The translations under genes were made by a program, and so were the position numbers. 22,724 nt of DNA from Firmicutes bacterium UBA995 (lineage in GTDB: Bacteria > Bacillota > Sulfobacillia > UBA995): assembly GCA_002291985.1 (NCBI GenBank), contig DBBB01000162.1:1-22724 (forward strand), read 5' to 3'. The stretch's first letter is position 1. Every line of letters starts with the position of its first letter. The notes beneath the pieces were generated by a model. The model ran no database searches, was not told the DNA's origin, and worked only from the letters and a program-made list of their open reading frames with translations. Positions 15,219-22,724 of this stretch are shown here, in pieces.

Positions 15219-15869
15219 ATGAAGCAGCGCTTTGCCGTAATCGGGCTTGGTCGCTTCGGCGGCAGCGCGGCCCTGAATCTGGCCCGCTGGGGCTATGAAG
15301 TACTAGGGGTTGACCGCGATGAAGGCCGGGTGAAGATGGTCGCCCAGCAGCTTTCTCGAGCGGTCGAGGCCGATGCCACCAGCCCGCAGGTGTTCAAGTC
15401 ATTGCGGCTGGCGGACTACGATACGGCGATCGTAGCGACCGGGTCGAATCTCGAGGCCAGCGTGGTATTGACCACCCTGCTCAAACGGGGAGGATGTGCC
15501 CGGATTGTGGCCAGGGCGGCTGACGACCTGCAAGCCACGATCCTGAGTGGCCTTGGGGCGGACCGCGTGGTGTTGCCCGAGCAGGACATGGGGGAGCGAG
15601 TGGCCCGCAATCTGACCCTCCCCAACGTGCTCGATTACCTGTCGCTCGCCCCGGGTTATCGGGTGGTGGAACTCCACGCCCCCGAATCCTTCCATGGCCG
15701 CAGCCTCAAGCAGCTCGACCTGGGCTCGCAATTCGGCCTGAACGTCGTGGCCGTACGGGGGCCGACCGAGGTCGAAGTGCCTCCTCGACCCGAGCGCCAC
15801 ATCGAGCCGGGAGACGTCCTGGTGGTGGTGGGGTCGGTGGAAGGTCTCAAGTGCTTCAACGCAAGATGA
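15219..15869 (+). CDS. ktrA: Ktr/Trk potassium uptake regulatory subunit (second RCK protein)
   Basis: This is a second 216-residue RCK protein, related to but clearly diverged from the one at 13219. The Rossmann loop is FAVIGLGRFGGS at 5-16 with VDRDEG after strand 2, then an RCK_C domain from about 140. The ATG at 15219 has GGGGTGA about 10 nt upstream. Its stop overlaps the ATG of the next gene (ATGA). A second regulator could form mixed rings with the first or respond to a different ligand; the sequence does not decide this. Confidence 0.92.
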   Translation: MKQRFAVIGLGRFGGSAALNLARWGYEVLGVDRDEGRVKMVAQQLSRAVEADATSPQVFKSLRLADYDTAIVATGSNLEASVVLTTLLKRGGCARIVARAADDLQATILSGLGADRVVLPEQDMGERVARNLTLPNVLDYLSLAPGYRVVELHAPESFHGRSLKQLDLGSQFGLNVVAVRGPTEVEVPPRPERHIEPGDVLVVVGSVEGLKCFNAR

Positions 15870-16675
15870 TCCGCGTTACCAGCCGCCGCAACCGCCACCT
15901 CGCCTACCTGGTGAAACTCGGACGCCGCCGGTTCCGGGAAGCCGAGGGAGTGGTGCTCGTCGAAGGCCCCCGTTTGCTGGACGAAGCCCGTCGGTCCGGC
16001 CTGAAACCCCGCCTGGTCCTGGTGAGCCCGGAGGCATTGCCCACGCCGCTATCACCCGCCGTGGGCGAATGGATGGCGGGCGCGCGCTGGGTGTTGGAGG
16101 TGGATCCCGGGTTATTCGCCGGCGTTGCCACCACCGACGCCCCGCAAGGGGTGCTGGCCGTGGTCGACGAACCACCCCGCCGGGTCGACGAGGTGCTGAC
16201 CGCGGAATCAGCCCTGGTCCTGGTGATCGACCGCGTACAGGATCCCGGTAACGTGGGCGCCCTGGTCCGCAGTGCCCATGCCCTGGGTGCCGCGGCAGTA
16301 CTGCCGAGTACCGGGGCTGCCGATGCTTTCAGCCCCAAGGCGCTGCGTGCCGCAGCAGGTGGCGCTTTCCACCTCCCGGTGGCCAGGCCGGTGCCGGCCG
16401 CAGTCGTCGCGGCGCGGCTGCGGGAGCATGGTTTCGGACTCCTGGGCGCGGACCCTCGGGGCGACTTGCTGCCCTGGGAGGCGGACTTCTCGGGCAAGAC
16501 GGCCATCGCCATCGGTCATGAGACTGCCGGCCTGGATAAGGCCTTTCCCGACCTGACCCGCATCCGCATCCCCATGCCGGGAGGGGCCGAGTCGCTGAAC
16601 GCGGCGGCTGCCGGGGCCATCCTGCTGTGGGAGGCCTGCCGCCGGCAGCTGGCGCCGCCGGCGGACCGAAGTTGA
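15866..16675 (+). CDS. TrmH/SpoU-family (SPOUT) rRNA 2'-O-methyltransferase
   Basis: This 269-residue protein has an N-terminal L30e-like substrate-binding domain (MIRVTSRRNRHLAYL ... LVEGPRLLDEA) and a C-terminal SPOUT domain. Motif 1 is VIDRVQDPGNVGALVRSAHALG, motif 2 is IGHETAGL and motif 3 is PMPGGAESLNAAAAGAILLWE. Motif 2 is usually GNEGxGL, so GHET is a noticeable departure. Relatives next to pheS in Firmicutes (YsgA/RlmB-like) methylate 23S rRNA ribose; the target here is unknown. I take the ATG at 15866 because it matches the family N-terminus and overlaps the ktrA stop as ATGA. A GTG at 15851 with a GGAAGG site 6 nt upstream is a real alternative and would add 5 residues. Confidence 0.9.
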   Translation: MIRVTSRRNRHLAYLVKLGRRRFREAEGVVLVEGPRLLDEARRSGLKPRLVLVSPEALPTPLSPAVGEWMAGARWVLEVDPGLFAGVATTDAPQGVLAVVDEPPRRVDEVLTAESALVLVIDRVQDPGNVGALVRSAHALGAAAVLPSTGAADAFSPKALRAAAGGAFHLPVARPVPAAVVAARLREHGFGLLGADPRGDLLPWEADFSGKTAIAIGHETAGLDKAFPDLTRIRIPMPGGAESLNAAAAGAILLWEACRRQLAPPADRS

Positions 16676-16691
16676 ACTCTCTGCCTCGGCC

Positions 16692-16750
16692 GGAGGTCCG
16701 GGCGCGCTACGCCCCCAGGCGCGCTACGACCGCTTTGCCCCGGGACCTCC
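16692..16750 (+). repeat. Inverted repeat enclosing an 11-bp direct repeat
   Basis: GGAGGTCC (16692-16699) is mirrored by GGACCTCC (16743-16750), with GGG/CCC continuing inward with a small bulge. Between the arms GGCGCGCTACG occurs twice (16701-16711 and 16718-16728). The structure sits just after the methyltransferase stop and its 3' arm falls between the -35 and -10 boxes of the next promoter. No T-tract follows, so it is at best a weak terminator or a processing or pausing hairpin. Confidence 0.45.
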
Positions 16751-16764
16751 CCTCGTGCTATAAT
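16735..16764 (+). promoter_or_regulatory. Promoter of the yqzL-like / T-box / pheST unit
   Basis: TTGCCC (16735-16740) and a consensus TATAAT (16759-16764) are 18 nt apart. Transcription should begin near 16771, ahead of the small ORF at 16810. I find no better promoter between the small ORF and the T-box leader. Confidence 0.7.
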
Positions 16765-16809
16765 CGAGCCAAGGTCGTCTGCCAGCGAGGCCGGAAGGAG
16801 CGGGTCCCG

Positions 16810-16899
16810 GTGCTCACTGCCGAGCTTTTCTGGAAGTTGTTTGAAGTGACCGGTTCCATCTCCGCCTATCTCCTGTACCGGAGGTATGCCGAGGAGTAA
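16810..16899 (+). CDS. YqzL-like micro-protein
   Basis: A 29-residue ORF encodes MLTAELFWKLFEVTGSISAY plus LLYRRYAEE. The pattern W-K-L-F-x-x-T-G-x-I-x-A-Y-L-L-Y is that of the short YqzL family of Firmicutes, whose function is unknown. A GTG at 16810 is preceded by a strong GGAAGGAG site 9 nt upstream, and a consensus promoter lies at 16735-16764. A longer frame starting at 16627 overlaps the methyltransferase gene and is rejected. The gene ends just before the Phe T-box leader with no terminator visible between, so it probably shares the pheST transcript. Confidence 0.78.
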   Translation: MLTAELFWKLFEVTGSISAYLLYRRYAEE

Positions 16900-16919
16900 G
16901 TAGCAGGCAACATGGTCGA

Positions 16920-17205
16920 TGTCGACGGTCGGGCGATGAAGGGGAAAAGTAGCTCCGGCTCCCGCCTGCCAGGGAGGAGACTCATCGACTGCAAGGTCTC
17001 CGGCGGGGACCGGAGGGAAGTTCGCCCCCGAGCCGGCGGCTGAACGCGCGTGCCAGTAGGTCGCCCGGTCGCTCCCGCCGTTATCGGGAGCGGGGCATAT
17101 CGGTTCAGCGAAGCCGTTGCCCGAGGAGATGGCGGTCCCTGTGACCGCCAAGTAGGGTGGTACCGCGGATGCGAAGGCGCCCGCCCCTGCCGGGGCGGGT
17201 TTGTT
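16920..17205 (+). ncRNA. T-box riboswitch, tRNA-Phe responsive
   Basis: The T-box core AGGGTGGTACCGCG is at 17154-17167. Upstream, stem I is recognisable: the GATGAA/TGA kink-turn strands, a GGGG/CCCC lower helix (16941-16944 with 17025-17028), the AGTA motif (16948-16951), and the CTCCGG/CCGGAG upper helix (16953-16958 with 17010-17015). This leaves TTC at 17021-17023 in the specifier loop, a phenylalanine codon. The bulge TGGT (17158-17161) ends in T, which pairs with the A discriminator of tRNA-Phe. Uncharged tRNA-Phe should stabilise the antiterminator and allow read-through into pheST. The left boundary is approximate. Confidence 0.93.
17180..17205 (+). terminator. T-box controlled intrinsic terminator
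   Basis: CCCGCCCC and GGGGCGGG form an 8-bp stem with loop TGCC (17180-17199), followed by TTTGTT. It lies 12 nt after the T-box core and 46 nt before pheS, the expected position of the regulated terminator. Confidence 0.88.
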
Positions 17206-17250
17206 CATTGGGTGGGGCAGGCATGGTATCAGGGGGGAGGAGAGGGTAGG

Positions 17251-18288
17251 GTGCGAACGGACATCGATCGATTGCGGGAGGAAGCCTTGGCGGCCGTGGC
17301 CTGCGCCGGGGACATCGAGGCCCTTGACCAATTTCAGGTGCTGTACCTCGGCCGCAAGGGGAGAGTTACCACCATCCTGCGCGGGCTCGCCGGCGTTCCC
17401 GCCGCAGAAAGGCCCGCCCTGGGGGCCATCGCTAACCAGGCGCGGGCGGAGATAGAGGCTGCGCTGGCCAGGCGGCGCCAGGAACTGGCGGCGGAGGTTG
17501 AGCGGCGGCGTCAGGCGGCGGAGGCCATCGATGTCACCCTTCCCGGCGTCCCGTGGCGGGTGGGCCGGCGGCATGTGCTGAATGTCGTGCGCAAAGAAAT
17601 CGAAGAGTTCTTCCTGCACCTCGGCTTCAGCATCGCCGAGGGCCCCGAGGTGGAACTCGACCACTACAACTTCGAACTCCTGAACATCCCCAGGGGACAT
17701 CCGGCCCGCGAGAGCCAGGACACATTTTACCTGACCGATGAGCTGCTCCTGCGGACGCACACTTCGCCGACCCAGGTTCGCGTCATGCAGGCGATGGCGC
17801 CGAAGCTGCCGGTGCGGGTGATCAGTCCCGGGCGCGTCTACCGGCGGGATAGCGTCGACGCCTCGCACTTGCCCTTCTTCCACCAGGTGGAGGTGCTGGC
17901 GGTGGACCGGGGGGTCACGTTCGCCGACCTGAAGGGGACGCTCGAACACTTCGCCCGCAGTTTCTTCGGGCAGGGCACTCGCGTCCGGCTCCGTCCCAGT
18001 TATTTCCCGTTCACCGAGCCCAGCGGGGAGGTCGATGTGTCGTGCATGTGCGAGGGGAGAGGATGCAGTGCCTGCGGTGGCAAGGGTTGGATCGAACTCC
18101 TGGGCGCGGGCATGGTTCATCCCCGGGTGCTGGAGGCCGGGGGGTACGACCCGGAAGAGGTAGCCGGTTACGCGTTGGGGCTGGGCGTGGAGCGGGCAGC
18201 CATGCTGGTACACGGGATCGACGATATCCGGTTGTTCGGCCAGAATGACATCAGGTTCCTCGAACAGCTCGGCGAGGAGGGATGCTGA
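17251..18288 (+). CDS. pheS: Phenylalanyl-tRNA synthetase alpha subunit
   Basis: This 345-residue subunit has an N-terminal coiled-coil arm (about 1-90) that binds tRNA, then the class II catalytic core. Landmarks are HPARESQDTFYL, the motif 2 region VYRRDSVDASHLPFFHQVE, PSYFPFTEPSGEVDV and motif 3 GLGVERAAML. The GTG at 17251 follows a purine-rich GGAGGAGAGGG site and gives the usual N-terminus; in-frame codons further upstream lie in the T-box RNA. The (alpha-beta)2 enzyme charges tRNA-Phe in the cytoplasm. Expression is controlled by the Phe T-box directly upstream. Confidence 0.97.
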   Translation: MRTDIDRLREEALAAVACAGDIEALDQFQVLYLGRKGRVTTILRGLAGVPAAERPALGAIANQARAEIEAALARRRQELAAEVERRRQAAEAIDVTLPGVPWRVGRRHVLNVVRKEIEEFFLHLGFSIAEGPEVELDHYNFELLNIPRGHPARESQDTFYLTDELLLRTHTSPTQVRVMQAMAPKLPVRVISPGRVYRRDSVDASHLPFFHQVEVLAVDRGVTFADLKGTLEHFARSFFGQGTRVRLRPSYFPFTEPSGEVDVSCMCEGRGCSACGGKGWIELLGAGMVHPRVLEAGGYDPEEVAGYALGLGVERAAMLVHGIDDIRLFGQNDIRFLEQLGEEGC

Positions 18289-20790
18289 GTGCTCCTGCCT
18301 TATGGCTGGCTGTGCGAACTCGTAGAAGTGCCATGGAGTGCCTCGGAACTCGCTGACCGGCTGAGCATGGTCGGAGTGAAGGTCGAGGCGGTGAGGGAAG
18401 TCGACTTCCGTTGTCCGGGCGTCATCGTGGCCCGCGTGGTGTCCCTCCTGCCCCACCCCGAGAACCCCCGGGCGGGGGTCGTGACCCTGGATGGGGGGCG
18501 CCGGCTCTCACCGCAGGTGGTGACGACCGCCCTGGGGCTCTCGCCGGGCGACCTGGTGCCGCTGGCGCTCCCCGGGGCTCGGCTGCCCGGGGACCGCCGG
18601 GTGGAGGCGGAGACATTCGGGGGCGTGCGTTCCGAGGGAATGCTGTGTTCCCTGACCGAACTGGCCTGCGGCCAGCCTCCGGGCGAGGAGGAAGGCGTAT
18701 TGATCCTGCCTGCCGCCGCCGTTCCCGGCAGCCCCGTGGACCCGCTTTTGGAGGCGCAGCCCGGCGACTTCGTCCTCGAACTCGAACTCACCGTCAACTA
18801 CGCCATGCATTGCCAATCGGTGCTCGGGGTCGCCCGGGAGGTTGCCGCCCTCACCGGCATGCCCCTGCATGCTCGCGACCACGCCCTGACAGAGACGGGA
18901 GCTGACGCCCGGGACCATGTGCGGGTGGAAGTCCACGATACCGACGGCTGCCCGCGATACGTGGCGCGGGTGTTTCACGATCTCGTCCCCGGTCCTTCGC
19001 CGTGCTGGATGCAACGCCGCCTCGCCGCGGCCGGCCTGCGACCCCGTAATCGCCTGGTGGACACCACCAACTACGTCCTGCTCGAACTCGGGCAACCCCT
19101 GCACGCCTTCGATCGCGATCGCCTGGCAGAGGGACGGATTATCGTACGTCGGGCCGCCAGGGGCGAGACGCTGGTGGGCCTGGACGGCGAGGAGCGCCTA
19201 CTCGATCCCGGCATGCTGGTGATCGCCGACGCCTGCAAGCCGGTGGCCCTGGCGGGGATCATCGGGGGAGCGGACACCGGTGTCACCCCGGGCACGCGCG
19301 TTGCGGTGCTGGAGTCCGCCCATTTCCACCCCGCCATCGTCCGCCGCACCTCGTTGAAACTCGGCCTGCGCACGGACGCCTCGGCCCGCTTCGAAAAGTG
19401 GTCTGATCCCGAAGCCCCTCCCCTCGCGGCCGACCGGGCTGCCGCTTTGCTGGGCGCCATGGCGGCGGGCAAGGTTGCCCCGGGCCGGGTGGAGGTGTAC
19501 CCCCGGCTACATGCCCGGACGATCCTGCGAATGCGGGTGAGCCGGGTGAACGGCCTGCTGGGGGCTAACCTCCCCGCCTCCGAAGTCAGGGGAAGACTCC
19601 AGCGACTCGGCTTCGAGGCCACGCCCGCAAAGCATGGCCGCCGGCGGGAGATCCCGGACGATACCGATGTGTACCTGGTGACCGTACCTTCGTGGCGGGG
19701 GGACGTGACCGCCGAGGTCGACCTGACGGAAGAAGTCGCCCGGTCTCGAGGATACGATGAGTTGCCCTCGTGTTTGCCCCGGGGGACGCTGACCGTCGGC
19801 CAGCGGCCTGCCCGGCTGTCGGCTATCGAACAGATGGCGACCATCATCGCCGCCGCCGGCCTGGACGAGATCGTCACCTCGCCGCTGATGGGGCCGGTGG
19901 CCTTCGACCGGTTGAGGCTCGCCCCGAACGACCCCGGGCGCGACGCCCTGGTCCTCGCTAACCCTTTGGCCGAGGACCAGACGCTGCTCCGCTCCACCCT
20001 GCTCCCCGGCATGATCGAGGTGCTGGCGCACAATGCCGGGCGCCGACAGGTGGACCTCGGGTTTTTCGAACTCGGTACCGTGTTCCGCCGCCGAGGGGAT
20101 CTGTCAGGATTCGGCCTGAAGTCAGCAGTCCGCCAGGGAGGCGACCTGTCCTCATGGGTAGGCGAGGAGTTGCGGTTGGCTCTCGGGTTGATGGGCAGAC
20201 GCCATCCCGCCCACTGGCGGCGGGGGACGGGAGACAGGGCGGACTTCTTCGACCTCAAAGGGCTGATCGAGTTATTGGGAGACAGGCTCTCCTGGGGGGA
20301 ACTCCGCTTCGAACCGTCTTCGCACCCGAGCTTCCATCCGACGCGGCAGGCCTGCCTCCGGGTGAACGGGGATACTCGGGGATTCCTGGGCGAGTTGCAC
20401 CCGAAAATCCTGGAGGCGCAAGGTCTCGACCGCGCGCTGGTGGCGGAGATCGACCTGGACCCGATGGCACGCCGTCAGAGGTATCGACGGCGCCTGCAGC
20501 CCTTGCCACGCCATCCGGCGCTACTACGGGATGTCTCGTTCGTCGTGGGGGCACACTTGCCCGTCGCGGCCGTAGAGATGGCCATTCACGAGGCGGCGGG
20601 GCCGCTCCTGGAGAAGCTGGCGCTGTTCGACGTATACCAGGACGAGGCAATGGCGGCCGGCAGCAGGAGCCTGGCCTACTCTTTGACCTACCGCGCCCTC
20701 GACCGCACGCTGACCGACCAGGAAGTGGATCCCATCCACCTGCGCGTGCGCCAGACCCTGGTGGATCGGCTGGGGGCGGTACTTCGTTGA
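18289..20790 (+). CDS. pheT: Phenylalanyl-tRNA synthetase beta subunit
   Basis: This 833-residue subunit has the full domain set: N-terminal segment, EMAP-like tRNA-binding domain (about 40-150), the B3/B4 editing region (about 210-390), B5 (about 400-490), the catalytic-like core and the C-terminal ferredoxin-fold anticodon-binding domain (about 740-833, RHPALLRDVSFVV to the end). The GTG start abuts the pheS stop, with GAGGAGGG upstream, so the two subunits are translationally coupled. In the EMAP-like domain the common VCGAPN segment reads VTTALG, a lineage variation. The alpha partner is encoded immediately upstream. Confidence 0.97.
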   Translation: MLLPYGWLCELVEVPWSASELADRLSMVGVKVEAVREVDFRCPGVIVARVVSLLPHPENPRAGVVTLDGGRRLSPQVVTTALGLSPGDLVPLALPGARLPGDRRVEAETFGGVRSEGMLCSLTELACGQPPGEEEGVLILPAAAVPGSPVDPLLEAQPGDFVLELELTVNYAMHCQSVLGVAREVAALTGMPLHARDHALTETGADARDHVRVEVHDTDGCPRYVARVFHDLVPGPSPCWMQRRLAAAGLRPRNRLVDTTNYVLLELGQPLHAFDRDRLAEGRIIVRRAARGETLVGLDGEERLLDPGMLVIADACKPVALAGIIGGADTGVTPGTRVAVLESAHFHPAIVRRTSLKLGLRTDASARFEKWSDPEAPPLAADRAAALLGAMAAGKVAPGRVEVYPRLHARTILRMRVSRVNGLLGANLPASEVRGRLQRLGFEATPAKHGRRREIPDDTDVYLVTVPSWRGDVTAEVDLTEEVARSRGYDELPSCLPRGTLTVGQRPARLSAIEQMATIIAAAGLDEIVTSPLMGPVAFDRLRLAPNDPGRDALVLANPLAEDQTLLRSTLLPGMIEVLAHNAGRRQVDLGFFELGTVFRRRGDLSGFGLKSAVRQGGDLSSWVGEELRLALGLMGRRHPAHWRRGTGDRADFFDLKGLIELLGDRLSWGELRFEPSSHPSFHPTRQACLRVNGDTRGFLGELHPKILEAQGLDRALVAEIDLDPMARRQRYRRRLQPLPRHPALLRDVSFVVGAHLPVAAVEMAIHEAAGPLLEKLALFDVYQDEAMAAGSRSLAYSLTYRALDRTLTDQEVDPIHLRVRQTLVDRLGAVLR

Positions 20791-20806
20791 AGGAGGTAGT
20801 CCAGCC

Positions 20807-22693
20807 ATGAGCATGCTGACCGTCAGCGACCTCGGGCGCACCCACGGGGACCGGACGATACTGGCGAAGGTGAGTTTCGATCTGGCCCGAGGTGACCGCC
20901 TGGCGGTCGTGGGCGTGAACGGAAGCGGCAAGAGCACGTTGCTGCGGATCGTGTCTGGGCACGACGCTCCGGACCAGGGCGGGGTGGACCTGGCCCGAGG
21001 GGTAAGGATCGGCTATCTCCCTCAGGAACTCGGCGAGGAGACCGGCCCGGTCCTGGCGCAGCCCCTCATCGAGGCCGCCGCGCAACCCCTTGCCCATCTT
21101 GATGCCCTCGAGCAGGAACTGCGGGAGTTGGAGGGCCGGATGGGGGGAACCGGACCCGACCGGATGTCGCGAGTGCTGAGACGCTACGGGGAAGTGACCG
21201 CCGCTTTCGAGGCGGCCGGTGGCTACTCGCGGCACGCCAGGATCCGGGGCGTGCTGTCGGGGCTCGGGTTCCCGGAAGGAGAACTGGATTGCCCCGTCGG
21301 CCGGCTCAGCATCGGGCAGCGGCGCCGGATGGGGCTGGCCCGCGTGCTCCTGGCCGAAGCGGACTTGCTCTTGCTGGACGAACCCACCAACCACCTCGAC
21401 CTTGAAGCTCTCGCCTGGCTGGAGAATTATCTCGTCCACGCATCTGCGACCATGGTGCTGGTCGCCCACGATCGCCACCTGCTGGGCCGGACGGCAAACC
21501 TCGTGCTGGAACTGCACGAGGGACATGGTGTCCTCTATCGTGGCGACTACTCCTCGTACTTGCGACAGGCCAACGAGCGCAGGGAGAGAGAGGGAAAGGA
21601 AGCCGAGGCGCAGTCGAGGGAACGGGCCAAGCTCGAAGCCTATGTCCGTCGCTACCGGGCGGGTCAGCGAGCGGGCATGGCCAGGAGCCGGCAAAGAGCG
21701 CTGGCCCGGATGGCGCCGGCCGCTCGCCTCCGGACCACGACGCGGCAGACCGCCATGCCGGGAGGCATGGCCCGGCACTCCGGGCGTCTGGTCTTGCGAG
21801 GGCGGGGATTGGCCGCCGCCGGCCACGGATCGCGGCCGCTGTTCTCCGGACTGGACTTCGAACTGTGGCGGGGCGATCGCCTGGGCATAGCCGGGCCCAA
21901 TGGCGGCGGCAAGTCCACGCTAGTACGAGTCATGCTGGGGCTGCAGGCCCCCCTGGCGGGCACGGTCGAGTACGGGAAGGATGTCGATCCCGGCTACTTT
22001 CCCCAGGTTCCCGAGTTCCCGCCCGGCGATGAACAGCTTTCGGCGCTCGACCACTTCCTGGATCGCACGGGATGGCTTGGGGCAGCTGCCCGTTCGTTCC
22101 TGGCACGATTCGGGCTCCCGGGAGATACTGCCCTGCGCGCGGTGGGTGTTTTGAGCGGCGGCGAACGAACGCGCCTGCGCCTGGCCGAGTTGCTGGCGGC
22201 CCAGCCCAACCTCCTGGTGCTCGACGAGCCTACCCACCACCTGGACCTGTTCGCGCGTGAGGCGCTGATGGAAAGCCTGCTCACGTATCCCGGCACGCTC
22301 GTGCTGGTGACCCACGACCGCCACCTGCTGGATCGAGTTACCACGCGGCTGCTGTATGTGAAAGAGGGGCAAGCCACGCAAGTGGAGGGCAGACTTGAAG
22401 ACCACCTCGCGGCGACGGCAAATCAGCTTGCCGAGCTTCCCCGTCCGGTGGTGAGCCGGCAAGCTACCCGACCGGCGCTCGGGGGCAACCATCTGCCTGG
22501 CAAACTGAAAGCCCTGGAAGATCGGATCGCCCGGGAGGAGAGCGAGCGAGCGCGGCTCGAAGAATTGCTCTCGAGTCCCCACACCTACCAGAAGGGCGAC
22601 CCCGCCGCCGTCAATCGGGAGTACCGGGAGTTGCTCGTGCGCCTTGAGGCGCTGTACGCGGAGTGGGAAAGGCTGGCTTCGGTGCTCTCCTGA
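20807..22693 (+). CDS. ABC-F family ATPase (ribosome-associated)
   Basis: This 628-residue protein has two ABC domains and no membrane segments. Domain 1 has Walker A GVNGSGKST (36-44), signature LSIGQ and LLLLDEPTNHLD; domain 2 has GPNGGGKST (about 364-372), LSGGE and LLVLDEPTHHLD. Both have the H-loop HDRHLL. The linker between them is rich in Arg/Lys (AKLEAYVRRYRAGQRAGMARSR), the P-site tRNA interaction motif of ABC-F proteins. A C-terminal charged coiled coil spans about 565-628. ABC-F proteins act on stalled ribosomes or confer resistance to ribosome-targeting antibiotics; I cannot assign which. AGGAGGT lies 9 nt before the ATG at 20807, and pheT ends 16 nt upstream, so it may share the pheST transcript. 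Confidence 0.95.
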   Translation: MSMLTVSDLGRTHGDRTILAKVSFDLARGDRLAVVGVNGSGKSTLLRIVSGHDAPDQGGVDLARGVRIGYLPQELGEETGPVLAQPLIEAAAQPLAHLDALEQELRELEGRMGGTGPDRMSRVLRRYGEVTAAFEAAGGYSRHARIRGVLSGLGFPEGELDCPVGRLSIGQRRRMGLARVLLAEADLLLLDEPTNHLDLEALAWLENYLVHASATMVLVAHDRHLLGRTANLVLELHEGHGVLYRGDYSSYLRQANERREREGKEAEAQSRERAKLEAYVRRYRAGQRAGMARSRQRALARMAPAARLRTTTRQTAMPGGMARHSGRLVLRGRGLAAAGHGSRPLFSGLDFELWRGDRLGIAGPNGGGKSTLVRVMLGLQAPLAGTVEYGKDVDPGYFPQVPEFPPGDEQLSALDHFLDRTGWLGAAARSFLARFGLPGDTALRAVGVLSGGERTRLRLAELLAAQPNLLVLDEPTHHLDLFAREALMESLLTYPGTLVLVTHDRHLLDRVTTRLLYVKEGQATQVEGRLEDHLAATANQLAELPRPVVSRQATRPALGGNHLPGKLKALEDRIAREESERARLEELLSSPHTYQKGDPAAVNREYRELLVRLEALYAEWERLASVLS

Positions 22694-22700
22694 AACGGAC

Positions 22701-22714
22701 GGGGGGGGGGGGGG
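22701..22714 (+). repeat. Poly-G run (14 nt)
   Basis: Fourteen consecutive G residues follow 7 nt after the ABC-F stop codon, ten bases before the window ends. Such a run can be a genuine homopolymer or a sequencing/assembly end artefact; nothing else can be said about the final 31 nt. Confidence 0.9.
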
Positions 22715-22724
22715 CCAACCGCGA

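Noticed and set aside
20255..21826. Minus-strand frame of 523 codons
   Set aside because: Antisense across the end of pheT and the ABC-F gene, both with complete motif sets.

Overview
The window is GC-rich bacterial DNA that most resembles a thermophilic or high-GC clostridial Firmicute (Moorella / Peptococcaceae / Symbiobacterium-like). The evidence is the gene order infC-rpmI-rplT ... TrmH-family methylase ... pheS-pheT, strong Shine-Dalgarno sites, a phenylalanine T-box leader and a YqzL-like micro-protein. This is inference from gene content; no 16S gene is present. I see no tRNA or rRNA genes, insertion sequences, integrases or CRISPR arrays.

Left half (1-11673, all minus strand): one tightly packed accessory operon that looks like a DNA-modification-based anti-phage system. 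In transcription order it encodes (1) an SNF2-type helicase with an N-terminal XRE helix-turn-helix and a C-terminal DUF3883 nuclease-like domain; (2) an AAA ATPase with a C-terminal PD-(D/E)xK-like region (DUF4143 type); (3) a DUF1156 DNA methyltransferase with a zinc ribbon; (4) a DUF433 antitoxin and (5) a DUF5615 PIN-like toxin; and (6) a DUF499 ATPase that runs off the left edge. Most junctions are 1-7 nt. Helicase + DUF1156 methylase + DUF499 ATPase is a known kind of defence cassette (helicase-methylase-ATPase, and related to type 3 BREX without a visible PglZ). The HTH fusion, the inserted second ATPase and the embedded toxin-antitoxin pair make this version unusual. Its promoter appears to drive a leaderless mRNA and carries a 12-bp palindrome between and into the -35/-10 boxes, a plausible self-operator for the fused HTH.

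Right half (about 11826-22693, all plus strand): a housekeeping block. A good promoter and a structured, terminator-ending leader precede infC (probable ATC start), rpmI and rplT. These are followed without a terminator by ktrA-ktrB-ktrA (potassium uptake with two different RCK subunits) and an SPOUT-fold rRNA methyltransferase. A new promoter then drives a 29-residue YqzL-like protein, a Phe-specific T-box leader (specifier TTC), pheS and pheT, and an ABC-F ATPase. The window ends in a run of 14 G.

The defence operon and the translation operon are divergent, with only about 118 bp between their -35 boxes.
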